This document shows, one piece after another, positions 6,895 through 16,298 of a stretch of 58,627 nucleotides of DNA. Made by a program: the position numbers and the translations under genes. How positions within the stretch are numbered: position 1 is the first letter of the stretch; every line of letters starts with the position of its first letter. Below the pieces are notes generated by a model, which worked only from the letters and a program-made list of their open reading frames with translations, searched no databases and was not told the origin of the DNA. Source of the DNA: Bifidobacterium parmae (lineage in GTDB: Bacteria > Actinomycetota > Actinomycetes > Actinomycetales > Bifidobacteriaceae); assembly GCF_002860365.1 (NCBI RefSeq), contig NZ_NMWT01000022.1, forward strand, positions 1 through 58,627. Reading direction: 5' to 3'.

Positions 6895-7560
6895 ATGACG
6901 GTTGGAAGAGTGCTTGCCGGTATGGTGGTTGCGGTATTGACGGCCTTGCCGTGTGCCTGCGGATCGGTGCCCGTCGGCAAGGATGCCAAGTCGGAGACGC
7001 CGTCGTTTTCCGGTCCTTGGGCGGCGGAATACCGGCGATACTATGAGCGGGCCAAGGTGGCGGGCAATGATTTCGCGATGGAGGCGCTTGCCGATGGAAC
7101 GCTGAGCGAAGGAGAGATGCAGGAGGCGACGAATCGCTGGACCGGTTGCATGACGGAGAAGGGGTATACGATTCTTTCGCGATCGTTGTCCGGGGGCGGT
7201 GACACCGCAGTGGACCCGGACACTATGCACAACCCCGCGGCTCTTGATGCGTGGGATCGGCAGTATGCCATCGATGATCAGGCATGCATGGAAAGCAGCG
7301 GATTGGAATACATGCAGGTGCTTTGGGTCGGCGAGCGGACCGATCCGGGGAAGGATGTCGACGCGGCAGCCATCGTGCGGTGTTTGCGTAGGCACGAGGT
7401 CGTCGATGAGTCCATCAGCGACGATGAACTCATCGAGGCGTTGACGGATGACAAGCCTTTCCCATGGACGGACCACGGCGCGTCCTCGCCAGAGCGCGAT
7501 GGGGAAAAGGCGCGATGGCTGAGCGAATGTACTGTGAACCCGTTGGAGTTGGAGTACTGA
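6895..7560 (+). CDS. Putative lipoprotein B, paralogue of the one at 2891-3547
   Basis: The 221-residue product has a signal peptide ending in a C-A-C stretch (LPCACGS); lipidation at one of these cysteines is likely although the lipobox is not perfect. The mature part matches lipoprotein A: FAMEALADGTLSEGE, CMTEKGYT, CMESSG, CLRRHEVVDES, and KARWLSECTVNP, preserving four cysteines. An AAGGAG site at proper spacing supports the ATG at 6895. The gene follows secreted protein B by 78 bases and probably shares its transcript. I do not recognise the family; partner or immunity protein is a hypothesis. Confidence 0.75.
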   Translation: MTVGRVLAGMVVAVLTALPCACGSVPVGKDAKSETPSFSGPWAAEYRRYYERAKVAGNDFAMEALADGTLSEGEMQEATNRWTGCMTEKGYTILSRSLSGGGDTAVDPDTMHNPAALDAWDRQYAIDDQACMESSGLEYMQVLWVGERTDPGKDVDAAAIVRCLRRHEVVDESISDDELIEALTDDKPFPWTDHGASSPERDGEKARWLSECTVNPLELEY

Positions 7561-7563
7561 TTA

Positions 7564-7611
7564 CCCCATCAGGCCGCTTGGCGGCCAGCTCCCCCTGAAG
7601 GGGGGGGGAGC
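7564..7611 (-). repeat. Palindromic repeat, copy 1 (minus orientation)
   Basis: Read on the minus strand this is a two-hairpin unit: a G/C-run stem (CCCCCTTCAGGGGG), then AGCTGGCC, then a small GCCAAGCGG-type hairpin, then CCTGATGGGG. The same plan (stem, CTGTC-like linker, short CGnAACGnCG hairpin, CTGGGGGAG-like end) recurs at 31436, 45166 and 46383. Confidence 0.7.
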
Positions 7612-7621
7612 AAGGGCAGTC

Positions 7622-7773
7622 GGTTCTACAGAACCGTGATCTCAGTAGCTGAGCCGTGAAACGGACACCCCGGTGGGGTGTCCGTAGGCGAAGTGAGCGA
7701 TCGCGCCATAGGCAATCGCGAAGGATTCCTACTGAGATCACCGTTCTACAGAACGGTGATCTCAGTAGGAATC
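7622..7773. repeat. Hairpin-rich region with a duplicated segment at the end of pncB
   Basis: A ~25-base segment (GTTCTACAGAAC, one variable base, then TGATCTCAGTAG) occurs at 7623-7647 and again at 7743-7767, about 120 bases apart. Around the second copy there is a perfect 23-bp stem with a TACA loop (7724-7773) that includes the last codons and stop of pncB. Between the copies lies a second hairpin with 11-base arms (ACGGACACCCC and its complement, about 7663-7687). No T-run follows, so this is not a classical terminator; it may be a small palindromic insertion or an RNA-processing element. Confidence 0.65.
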
Positions 7774-9065
7774 ACCGGGTCGCCGCGCATGAGGCTCTGG
7801 GCGGCGATGGGCAGTTCGGCGAGGGCCTTCGCGCGGTATTCGTGCGCGTTGACGATCGCGTCGTGGCCCTGCCACTGGTGGTCGATCTCGCCGTGGTCGA
7901 CGAACGGCACGAGCAGGTCCTTCCAGCCTTCCTCGGGCGTGAACGCGGCGAGCTGGTCCTCGGAACCGGAGACCACGTGCTCCACGTCGGCGAGATTGTA
8001 TTCGTAGGAGCGGTAGGCGAGCTTCCTGCCCGGCACGGTCGCCTTGTTCTTCGACTTCTTCGCGACCGTCTGCATCGTGCCGTCCGCGCCCTCGCGCTCG
8101 GTGAGCTTGTACACCATCGCGCAGGTGGGGGCGCCCGAACCGGTGACGAGCATCGTGCCCACGCCGTACGAGTCGACCGGTGCGGTCTGGAGCGCGGCGA
8201 GCGCGTACTCGTCGAGGTCGTTGGTGACGGTGATTTTCGTGTTCGTCGCCCCCAGCGCGTCCAGCTGGTTGCGCACGCGCTGCGCCATGAGCGCGAGGTC
8301 GCCCGAGTCGATGCGCACGCCGCCGAGCTCCGGGCCGGCCACCTCGACGGCCGTCTTCACGGCCTCCTCGATGTTGTACGTGTCGACGAGCAGCGTCGTG
8401 TTCTTGCCGAGCGCGGCGATCTGCGATTCGAACGCCTGGCGCTCGCTGTCGTGCACGAGCGTGAAGCAGTGGGCGGCGGTGCCGATCGCCTTGAGCCCGT
8501 ACATCTGGGCGGCGAGCAGGTTCGCCGTGCCCTTGAACCCGCCGACCACGGCGGCGCGGGCGGCGGCCACGGCCGACCATTCGTTCGTGCGGCGTCCGCC
8601 CATGTCCATGCACGGGCGGTCCTTCGCGGCGGAGACCATGCGGGAGGCGGCGGAGGCGACCGCGGAATCGTAGTTGAGGATGGACAGCACGAGCGTCTCC
8701 AGCAGCGTGCATTCGCCGAACGTGCCTTCGATCTCGAGGATCGGCGAGTTCGGGAAGAACATCTCGCCCTCGCGGTAGCCCTTGATCGAGCCGGAGAAGT
8801 GGAAGTCCTCCAGCCACTTGATGGTCTCGGGGCTCACCACGTGCCGGTCGGAAAGGAATCGCAGGTCCTCGTCGTCGAGGTGGAAACGCTCCAGTGCGTC
8901 GAGGATGCGCCCGGTGCCGGCGACCACGCCGTAGCGGCGGCCGGCGGGCAGATGACGGGTGAACACCTCGAACACGCACTTGCGGTTCGCGGTGCCGTCC
9001 TTCAGACACGCGTCCAGCATCGTGTACTCGTACATGTCGGTCATCAACGCCGGTGAATAATCCAT
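7746..9065 (-). CDS. pncB: Nicotinate phosphoribosyltransferase
   Basis: PncB condenses nicotinate with PRPP, driven by ATP, to form nicotinate mononucleotide in the NAD salvage pathway. The 439-residue protein begins MDYSPALMTDMYEYTM, a family-typical N-terminus. It carries FEVFTRHLPAGRRYGV, the GTAAH region with AHCFTLVHDSERQAF (the family's phosphorylated histidine region), RIDSGDLA and VTNDLDEYAL. The start at 9065 has an excellent AAGGAG site. The 3' end, including the stop codon, lies inside a 23-bp hairpin and a local duplication. An upstream inverted repeat at 9183-9271 may be regulatory. Confidence 0.93.
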   Translation of the reverse strand: MDYSPALMTDMYEYTMLDACLKDGTANRKCVFEVFTRHLPAGRRYGVVAGTGRILDALERFHLDDEDLRFLSDRHVVSPETIKWLEDFHFSGSIKGYREGEMFFPNSPILEIEGTFGECTLLETLVLSILNYDSAVASAASRMVSAAKDRPCMDMGGRRTNEWSAVAAARAAVVGGFKGTANLLAAQMYGLKAIGTAAHCFTLVHDSERQAFESQIAALGKNTTLLVDTYNIEEAVKTAVEVAGPELGGVRIDSGDLALMAQRVRNQLDALGATNTKITVTNDLDEYALAALQTAPVDSYGVGTMLVTGSGAPTCAMVYKLTEREGADGTMQTVAKKSKNKATVPGRKLAYRSYEYNLADVEHVVSGSEDQLAAFTPEEGWKDLLVPFVDHGEIDHQWQGHDAIVNAHEYRAKALAELPIAAQSLMRGDPVIPTEITVL

Positions 9066-9182
9066 GTTCTCTCCTTCGCCCGTGGGTACTGCACTGTTTT
9101 TCGGTTTTTTCGTTGCCAACCAGCCTACTCTTCGCCGCCCGCACTGCGCCAGTCCCCGCCCACCTCCCCGCCCAACTCGGCC

Positions 9183-9271
9183 AACCTCCCATGGTGCGGT
9201 AACCCCTCATGGCGCGGTCGGCGATTTTCGTTGGAAAATGGCGGATTTGCGAAACCGCACCATGGGAGGTT
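9183..9271. repeat. Long inverted repeat in the pncB upstream region
   Basis: Perfect 18-base arms (AACCTCCCATGGTGCGGT at 9183-9200 and its complement at 9254-9271) enclose a 53-base loop with a nested GATTTTC-GTTG-GAAAAT hairpin. A third partial copy, GCCGCACCATGGGG, follows at 9273-9286. The gap 9066-9369 between divergent genes holds nothing else recognisable. The elements could be operators for pncB or a decayed mobile palindrome. Confidence 0.7.
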
Positions 9272-9369
9272 TGCCGCACCATGGGGACGGGGCGTGGGTG
9301 GGGAGGTGAGAGGGGTGGAATGAGGGCGGGACGAGGGGGTGGGGAAGAGCGGCCGCGTACACTGGGGGT

Positions 9370-9996
9370 ATGAGATTCTTCGCGGGATTGTGGCGGCTGG
9401 CGATCGCCGGCATGTGCTTCGTCGGCACCTACGAGGCGTGGCATCGGCCCGAATACTGGACGTACTTCACGTTCCAGACCGGATTCGCGCTCGGATTCGT
9501 GATGCTGTGGGCCGGCGCGGCCACGATCCTGAAGGGCATCCAGCCGCCCGCCTGGCTGAAGGGGTGCCTCACCCTGTACGCGATCGTCACCGCCGTGGTC
9601 GCGTTCCTGCTCATGCCGCCCGACGACCCCGCCTACGTGCCGCAGGTGCTCGGGCTCATGACGAACACGTGGCTGCACCGCGTCGCGCCGATCATGGCGG
9701 TCGTCGACTTCATCGCGTTCGATCCGCACCGCCGGTTCCCGTGGCACTACATGTTCTCGTGGCTCATCTACTTCCCCGCGTACCTCGCGTTCGTGCTCGT
9801 GCGCGCCGCCATGTTCCCCGCGTCGGGTCCGGCGGCCGGCGGCAGCCCGTACCCGTACGCGTTCATCGACCCGACCGCGCTCGGATGGCCGCAGTTCGGC
9901 CTCAACTGCGGCAAACTCGCCCTGGGATTCCTCGTGTTGAGCCTCATCGTGTTCGTCGTCGACCGCATCCTGCCCGAACGGCAGCTGCTCGGCTGA
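9370..9996 (+). CDS. Pr6Pr-like integral membrane protein
   Basis: The 208-residue protein has about six membrane helices. The segment TNTWLHRVAPIMAVVDFIAFDPHRRFPW, with its conserved LH, P and D, and a following WLIYFPAYLAFVLVRA helix match the Pr6Pr family of bacterial membrane proteins of unknown function. No enzymatic motif is visible. There is no Shine-Dalgarno sequence, but TACACT sits 7 bases before the ATG, the spacing expected for a leaderless transcript. The gene is divergent from pncB and has no obvious operon partner. Confidence 0.8.
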   Translation: MRFFAGLWRLAIAGMCFVGTYEAWHRPEYWTYFTFQTGFALGFVMLWAGAATILKGIQPPAWLKGCLTLYAIVTAVVAFLLMPPDDPAYVPQVLGLMTNTWLHRVAPIMAVVDFIAFDPHRRFPWHYMFSWLIYFPAYLAFVLVRAAMFPASGPAAGGSPYPYAFIDPTALGWPQFGLNCGKLALGFLVLSLIVFVVDRILPERQLLG

Positions 9997-10027
9997 ATTC
10001 CACCGGCTCAAACACCCGGATTCGTGG

Positions 10028-10105
10028 ATCTACAGCGCCAAATGGACGCAAAAGGGGTGTCGAAACGGGTATTCGACGCTGTAGATAATCGAAAACGGGG
10101 GTTTC
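10028..10105. repeat. Palindromic element, degenerate copy (related to 33436-33530)
   Basis: Arms ATCTACAGCG (10028-10037) and CGCTGTAGAT (10077-10086) enclose a GTGTCGAAACGGGTATTCGA-like interior, followed by AACGGGGGTTTC at 10094-10105. The more complete copy at 33436-33530 shares TTTACAGCGCCAAA, CGGGTGTTTGGCGCTGTAGA and AACGGGGGTTTC in the same order. The rest of the gap (9997-10302) shows nothing recognisable apart from a rph promoter. Confidence 0.7.
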
Positions 10106-10302
10106 GGACGGTACCATGCTTGGCCTGTAGTGTGCCGGCCTGTAGTATGCTCGGCCCCTCTGGTTTCGGGGCCCCGGGCTCTGGTGTTTCCAGGTGATCC
10201 TGGGCGATCTTGGGACCGGGGTTCCGGTGGTTCCGGCCGGTTCCGGGCCGGCCGGCCCTTTGCCGTTCGTCCGACTCGGCCACGTGGCGTAAGCTGGGCC
10301 GT

Positions 10303-11067
10303 ATGGTTGAAATCACAGACATGCTGGGCAATCGCTCCATCACCCGTCAGGACGGACGCAAGGTCGACGAACTGCGTCCCGTGCGCATCACCCGCCACTT
10401 CACCGACGCGCCGGAAGGCTCCGTGCTCATCGAATGCGGCAATACGCGCGTCATGTGCACCGCCACGTTCACCCCCGGCGTGCCCCGCTGGCGCAAGGAC
10501 TCCGGACTCGGCTGGGTGACCGCCGAATACGCAATGCTGCCGCGCGCCACCAAGGAGCGCACCGACCGTGAATCCGTCAAAGGCAGGATCGGCGGCCGCA
10601 CGCACGAGATCAGCCGCCTGATCGGCCGCTGCCTGAGGGGCGTCATCGACATGAAGGCGCTCGGCGAGAACCAGATCCAGCTCGACTGCGACGTGCTCCA
10701 GGCCGACGGCGGCACACGCACCGCGTCCGTGACCGGCGCGTACGTCGCGCTCGTCGACGCCCTGAACTGGGCGGAGAGGAACCACCACATCAAGTCCGCC
10801 GACAAGGCGATCAAGGACGTCGTCTCCGCCGTCTCCGTCGGCGTCATCAACGGCACGCCGATGCTCGACCTGCCGTACGTGGAGGACAGCCAGGCCATGA
10901 CCGACATGAACGTCGCCATGACCGGCCACGGCGAATTCATCGAACTGCAGGGCACCGCCGAACACCGCCCGTTCACGCGCGCCGAACTCGGCGTGCTGCT
11001 CGACCTCGCCGAAAAGGGCAACAAGGAGCTGCAGGCCGCCCAGCGCGCCGCGCTCGCCCTCGACTGA
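10303..11067 (+). CDS. rph: Ribonuclease PH
   Basis: RNase PH is a phosphorolytic 3'-to-5' exoribonuclease that trims tRNA 3' ends in the cytoplasm. The 254-residue product shows the family landmarks: [45 protein letters not shown], the phosphate-binding [15 protein letters not shown], and the catalytic region [21 protein letters not shown]. No Shine-Dalgarno sequence is seen. TAAGCT ends 8 bases before the ATG, so the mRNA may be leaderless. It is followed 45 bases later by rdgB, a conserved actinobacterial pairing. Confidence 0.96.
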   Translation: MVEITDMLGNRSITRQDGRKVDELRPVRITRHFTDAPEGSVLIECGNTRVMCTATFTPGVPRWRKDSGLGWVTAEYAMLPRATKERTDRESVKGRIGGRTHEISRLIGRCLRGVIDMKALGENQIQLDCDVLQADGGTRTASVTGAYVALVDALNWAERNHHIKSADKAIKDVVSAVSVGVINGTPMLDLPYVEDSQAMTDMNVAMTGHGEFIELQGTAEHRPFTRAELGVLLDLAEKGNKELQAAQRAALALD

Positions 11068-11112
11068 GACGATCCGACGATCCGACCGACCTCACGAAAC
11101 GAAGGAACACGC

Positions 11113-11835
11113 ATGAAACTCGTGGTAGCCACGCACAACGAAGGCAAACTCGTGGAGATCCGCCGCATCCTCGCCGAGGATCTGGGCGACGACGCGGCGC
11201 AGGTGGAGCTCGTCTCCGCCGGTTCGCTGCACCTGCCCGACCCGGTCGAGACCGGCGTCACCTTCCAGGAGAACGCGCTGCTCAAGGCCCGTGACGTGGC
11301 CCGCCGCACCGGACTGCCCGCCATCGCCGACGACTCCGGGCTCATCGTCGACGTGATGGGCGCCGCCCCCGGCATCCTCTCCGCGCGCTGGGCCGGCGCA
11401 CACGGCCACGACAAGGCCAACAACGCGCTCCTGCTCGCCCAGATCGAAGACATCCCGGACGACAGGCGCACCGCGCGCTTCCGCTGCGCCGCCGCGCTCG
11501 TCGTGCCCGGCGACGCGGTGGACGCGACCGGCGGCGACGCCGTGGCCGCCGGGGACACGGCCGCACTCGCCGCCCACCACGAGATCGTCTCCGAGACGGT
11601 CGAGGTGGGGGAGATGCCCGGACGCATCATCCGCAAGGCGCGCGGCGAGCACGGCTTCGGCTACGACCCGATCTTCGTGCCCGACGACCAGCCGGGACGC
11701 ACCAGCGACGACCCCGACCATGAGGGCGAGCCGCTGACCAGCGCCGAGATGACGCCGGCCGAGAAGAACGCGATCTCCCACCGCGGCAAGGCGCTGAAGG
11801 CGCTCGTGCCGGCCATCGAGGCGCTGCTGCGCTGA
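11113..11835 (+). CDS. rdgB: RdgB/HAM1-family non-canonical purine NTP pyrophosphatase
   Basis: This enzyme hydrolyses dITP, XTP and ITP to monophosphates and so keeps deaminated purines out of nucleic acids. The N-terminal VVATHNEGKL, the IADDSGL motif, EHGFGYDPIF, and the C-terminal ISHRGKAL are family signatures. At 240 residues it is longer than the usual ~200 because of a loop insertion of about 30 residues (VDATGGDAVAAGDTAA region), common in bifidobacteria. A GAAGGAA site precedes the ATG. It is probably co-transcribed with rph. Confidence 0.94.
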   Translation: MKLVVATHNEGKLVEIRRILAEDLGDDAAQVELVSAGSLHLPDPVETGVTFQENALLKARDVARRTGLPAIADDSGLIVDVMGAAPGILSARWAGAHGHDKANNALLLAQIEDIPDDRRTARFRCAAALVVPGDAVDATGGDAVAAGDTAALAAHHEIVSETVEVGEMPGRIIRKARGEHGFGYDPIFVPDDQPGRTSDDPDHEGEPLTSAEMTPAEKNAISHRGKALKALVPAIEALLR

Positions 11836-11891
11836 CGCGCGGCATGGGCGGCGCGATGCCGGCGTGTGGCGCCATCGCGCGACACGCCGGG

Positions 11892-11919
11892 TTGCGTTTT
11901 GCGCGACGGCCCCTATACT
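11892..11919 (+). promoter_or_regulatory. Promoter of the tRNA genes
   Basis: A -35 box TTGCGT (11892-11897) and a -10 box TATACT (11914-11919) separated by 16 bases lie about 43 bases upstream of tRNA-Thr. Both match the housekeeping sigma consensus well, and no coding sequence intervenes. Confidence 0.75.
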
Positions 11920-11961
11920 TTTTCTCTTGTGCATGGGTAGCGAATGCTTCCCAAGCGCAAA

Positions 11962-12037
11962 GCCACTTTAGCTCAGTCGGTAGAGCGGCTCACTCGTAAT
12001 GAGCAGGTCGTCAGTTCGATTCTGACAAGTGGCTCCA
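11962..12037 (+). tRNA. tRNA-Thr (anticodon CGU)
   Basis: The sequence folds as a standard cloverleaf: acceptor stem GCCACTT/AAGTGGC, D arm GCTC...GAGC, anticodon stem GCTCA/TGAGC with loop CTCGTAA (anticodon CGT, reading ACG), and T arm GTCAG-TTCGATT-CTGAC. The discriminator base is T and the CCA end is encoded. A strong promoter lies just upstream. Confidence 0.95.
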
Positions 12038-12140
12038 CCACCCGGATTCGGTTCGCCGAGTCCGGGTTTTTCGTTCTCCGGCACCGTCTCACCGACTTTT
12101 CCGGCGGATTTCCCGGCGGACTGATAGATTGTCTTCTTGC

Positions 12141-12221
12141 GCGCGAGTGGCGTAATGGTAGCCGCGCAGGATTTAGGTTCCTGTGTCTTCGGACGTGTGG
12201 GTTCGAGTCCCATCTCGCGCA
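12141..12221 (+). tRNA. tRNA-Leu (anticodon UAG)
   Basis: The acceptor stem is GCGCGAG/CTCGCGC with discriminator A. The anticodon stem is CAGGA/TCCTG around loop TTTAGGT, giving anticodon TAG for CUA/CUN leucine codons. A long variable arm (TGTCTTCGGACG region) confirms a class II tRNA. The T arm is TGTGGG-TTCGAGT-CCCA. CCA is not encoded. It follows tRNA-Thr by about 100 bases. Confidence 0.93.
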
Positions 12222-12282
12222 CGCATACCTCGGGCCCCGTCCAACCCGGCGCCGCACGGCCGCGGGGTGGGGAGGGAAGATC

Positions 12283-13284
12283 ATGACGGCGATACTCGGC
12301 CCGGCCTCGCTGCTGCTCATCATCCTGGCCGGATACCTGTTCAAACGCTTCGGCCTGTTCGGCGCGAAGGACTACCGCGTCATCCAGACGGCCGAGTTCA
12401 ACGTCGTGCTGCCGGGCGCGGTCGTCTACTCGTTCGCCACGAACCCGCACGACATGAGCTATCTGTGGCTCAGCGTGTTCGGGTTCTGTTGCGCGCTCGT
12501 CCCGCCCGTCCTCATCTACCTGACGACGCGGCGGCGCAACGTGGCCGACCGCGCGTTCCTCATGCTCAACGGCGCCGGCTTCAACCTCGGCTGCTTCTGC
12601 TTCCCGGTCGTCACCTCGTTCTGGGGCGCGGGCGCGGTGGTGCCGGCCGCCATGTTCGACATCGGCAACTGCATCATGGTCGCGGCCGGCACGAACGTGA
12701 TGACCCAGCAGCTGCTGCACATCCAACCCGGCAAGACGCTCGCCGAACAACACGCCGGCGACGCGCCCACCCTGCCGTATGAGAAGCCGAAGGACCGCGA
12801 CGCGAAGCGTCTCGCCCGGCGCGCCTTCGCCAAGAACGTGTTCAAGAGCTTCTTCGGCTCCGTCCCGTTCGACACCTACATGCTCATGGTCGTGCTCATG
12901 GCGGCGAACATCCGCATCCCCGATTGGATCGCGACCGTCACCCAGCCGTTGAGCGGCGCGAACGCGTTCTGCTCGATGTTCATGGTCGGCATGCTCATGG
13001 ACCTGCCGCGCGACCGGCACGACGTCAGGGAGGTGCTGGCCGTGGTCGCCTGGCGCCTGCCGTTCGCCGTCGCGTTCGCGTGCGTCGCCTGGTTCCTGCT
13101 GCCGTTCACGGCGGAGATCCGCGCGGTGCTCGTGATCTGCGTGATCGCGCCGATCGCGATCTTCTCCACGCTGTTCACCGACAAGGTGCTCGGCAACGCG
13201 AAGCTCGCCGGATTCTCGCTCGCGTTCACCGCGATCATCGCCTTGGTGATGATGGGCGCCGCCCACGCGCTGATGGGCGTGTGA
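12283..13284 (+). CDS. AEC-family transporter (auxin efflux carrier / malonate-malate permease-like)
   Basis: The 333-residue protein has about ten membrane helices in the typical AEC arrangement: LLIILAGYLFKRFGLF at the N-terminus, FNVVLPGAVVYSF, a cytoplasmic charged loop (residues ~155-190), then a second helical bundle ending ALVMMGAAHALMGV. AEC proteins move organic anions or similar small molecules across the cytoplasmic membrane; the substrate cannot be read from the sequence. A GGAGGGAAG site supports the ATG at 12283. The gene stands alone after the tRNA genes. Confidence 0.82.
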   Translation: MTAILGPASLLLIILAGYLFKRFGLFGAKDYRVIQTAEFNVVLPGAVVYSFATNPHDMSYLWLSVFGFCCALVPPVLIYLTTRRRNVADRAFLMLNGAGFNLGCFCFPVVTSFWGAGAVVPAAMFDIGNCIMVAAGTNVMTQQLLHIQPGKTLAEQHAGDAPTLPYEKPKDRDAKRLARRAFAKNVFKSFFGSVPFDTYMLMVVLMAANIRIPDWIATVTQPLSGANAFCSMFMVGMLMDLPRDRHDVREVLAVVAWRLPFAVAFACVAWFLLPFTAEIRAVLVICVIAPIAIFSTLFTDKVLGNAKLAGFSLAFTAIIALVMMGAAHALMGV

Positions 13285-13473
13285 CGCGTTCCGTCCGCGC
13301 GTCCGTCCCCCGTCCGTTCACCGCACCGTCGCCGGCGCGTAGTCCGGTGTTCTTTTTGTGTTGTTGTGTCCGCTTTTGTGAGTATTCTGTTGCGTGATAC
13401 GGAACGGAAGGCGGACCGAGATGCAAGCGGCCCGCACGCCGTCTCCAATCAATGATGAAAGGAATGGAATCCT

Positions 13474-15174
<1,701 letters not shown>

Positions 15175-15256
15175 TCCCATGATCCCATGATCCCGATCCC
15201 GGCGAAGCCGGACGGGAAAGGGGCCGGCGAGACGCCGGTCCCGGATCGGAACCTAT

Positions 15257-15292
15257 GATGATGCCCGGCGTCGAGAGGCGCCGGGCATCATC
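15257..15292. terminator. Hairpin terminator after pgi
   Basis: A perfect 14-bp stem (GATGATGCCCGGCG and its complement) with an 8-base loop lies between pgi and the next gene. A T-run is missing, so termination efficiency is uncertain. Confidence 0.6.
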
Positions 15293-15337
15293 CGTATACG
15301 ATGCAGCGCCGTCGGCGCAAAAGGAGACAAGAGTCAC

Positions 15338-16195
15338 ATGGTGGCAAGCAATTCGCAGAAGAAACGCAAGGCCGCGCGCCGCAACGCGCGGGGCGGTCGC
15401 GCCGACGCGCCGCAGACGCGCGAACGCCGTGAACGGCCGCGTTCCGGCGCGCCGGAGCCCGCGCGGAACGCCGGCGGGCGGAACGGGCGCAACGCCGCCG
15501 GCGGCCGCAACGGCCGGCCCGGATTCGGCATGACCGTGCACGGCGAGTTCACCGTCGTCATCACCCAGCTCGTCGCCTACGCGCTGTTCTTCGGCATCAT
15601 CTACACGCTCGGCGTGCGGACGCCCGGCGGCATCATGGGCTCCGGCATGCTCGCCATGTCCGCCGCGATGCTGCTCATCGTCGGATGGCCGTTCGGCGGC
15701 GACGAGTCGCAGGCCATCTTCGGACGCGCCGTGGCCGCGGTCACGTTCGTGGTCTCCGCGATCGTCGTGCTGCCCAGCGAGTTCTACACGGACATGACGT
15801 ACATCCGGTGGGCCGCGTACCTCGTCGTCGCCGCGGCGCTCGTCGTCGCCGCGTCGTTCCTGTGGACCAACCTCCAGCGGGGCAAAGGCAAGGACGCCGA
15901 CTACACGCGCATCGGCGTCACCGCCGGATTCACCGCGCTGTGCGACGCCTCATGGATCTTCCTGCCCGCCATGTACTCGGACATGTCGAAGCCCGAGGCC
16001 GCGTCGTCCGTCGGATGGGCCGTGTTCGTCGTGCTCGTCGTGGCGGCCGTCGTGCTGCTGCGCGTCTCCACGAAACGCTGGAACGCGTTGGAGGAGCCCG
16101 GCGCCTACGCGTGGCTCGGCATGGGCATGGTGCCGGTCATGTGGTTCGGACTGGCCGTGTTCCTCGCCTCCTGCGCCACCAACTGGCTCCTGTGA
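15338..16195 (+). CDS. Hypothetical integral membrane protein with a basic N-terminal tail
   Basis: The 285-residue product starts with a ~65-residue very basic, Arg/Gly/Ala-rich segment, followed by six or seven hydrophobic helices (from VVITQLVAYALFFGIIY to WFGLAVFLASC). No recognisable enzymatic or transport motif is seen. The tail could bind nucleic acid or acidic lipid, but that is speculation. An AAAAGGAGA site precedes the ATG. I do not recognise the family. Confidence 0.75.
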   Translation: MVASNSQKKRKAARRNARGGRADAPQTRERRERPRSGAPEPARNAGGRNGRNAAGGRNGRPGFGMTVHGEFTVVITQLVAYALFFGIIYTLGVRTPGGIMGSGMLAMSAAMLLIVGWPFGGDESQAIFGRAVAAVTFVVSAIVVLPSEFYTDMTYIRWAAYLVVAAALVVAASFLWTNLQRGKGKDADYTRIGVTAGFTALCDASWIFLPAMYSDMSKPEAASSVGWAVFVVLVVAAVVLLRVSTKRWNALEEPGAYAWLGMGMVPVMWFGLAVFLASCATNWLL

Positions 16196-16298
16196 GCCAA
16201 TCGACGTGAGGCGGCGGATGTGAATCGTCCGCCGTGAATCGTCCCGGGCGTCTATCCTTGGAACCGGAAGTCCATCATGGAAGGCAAGGAGGCAGCAC

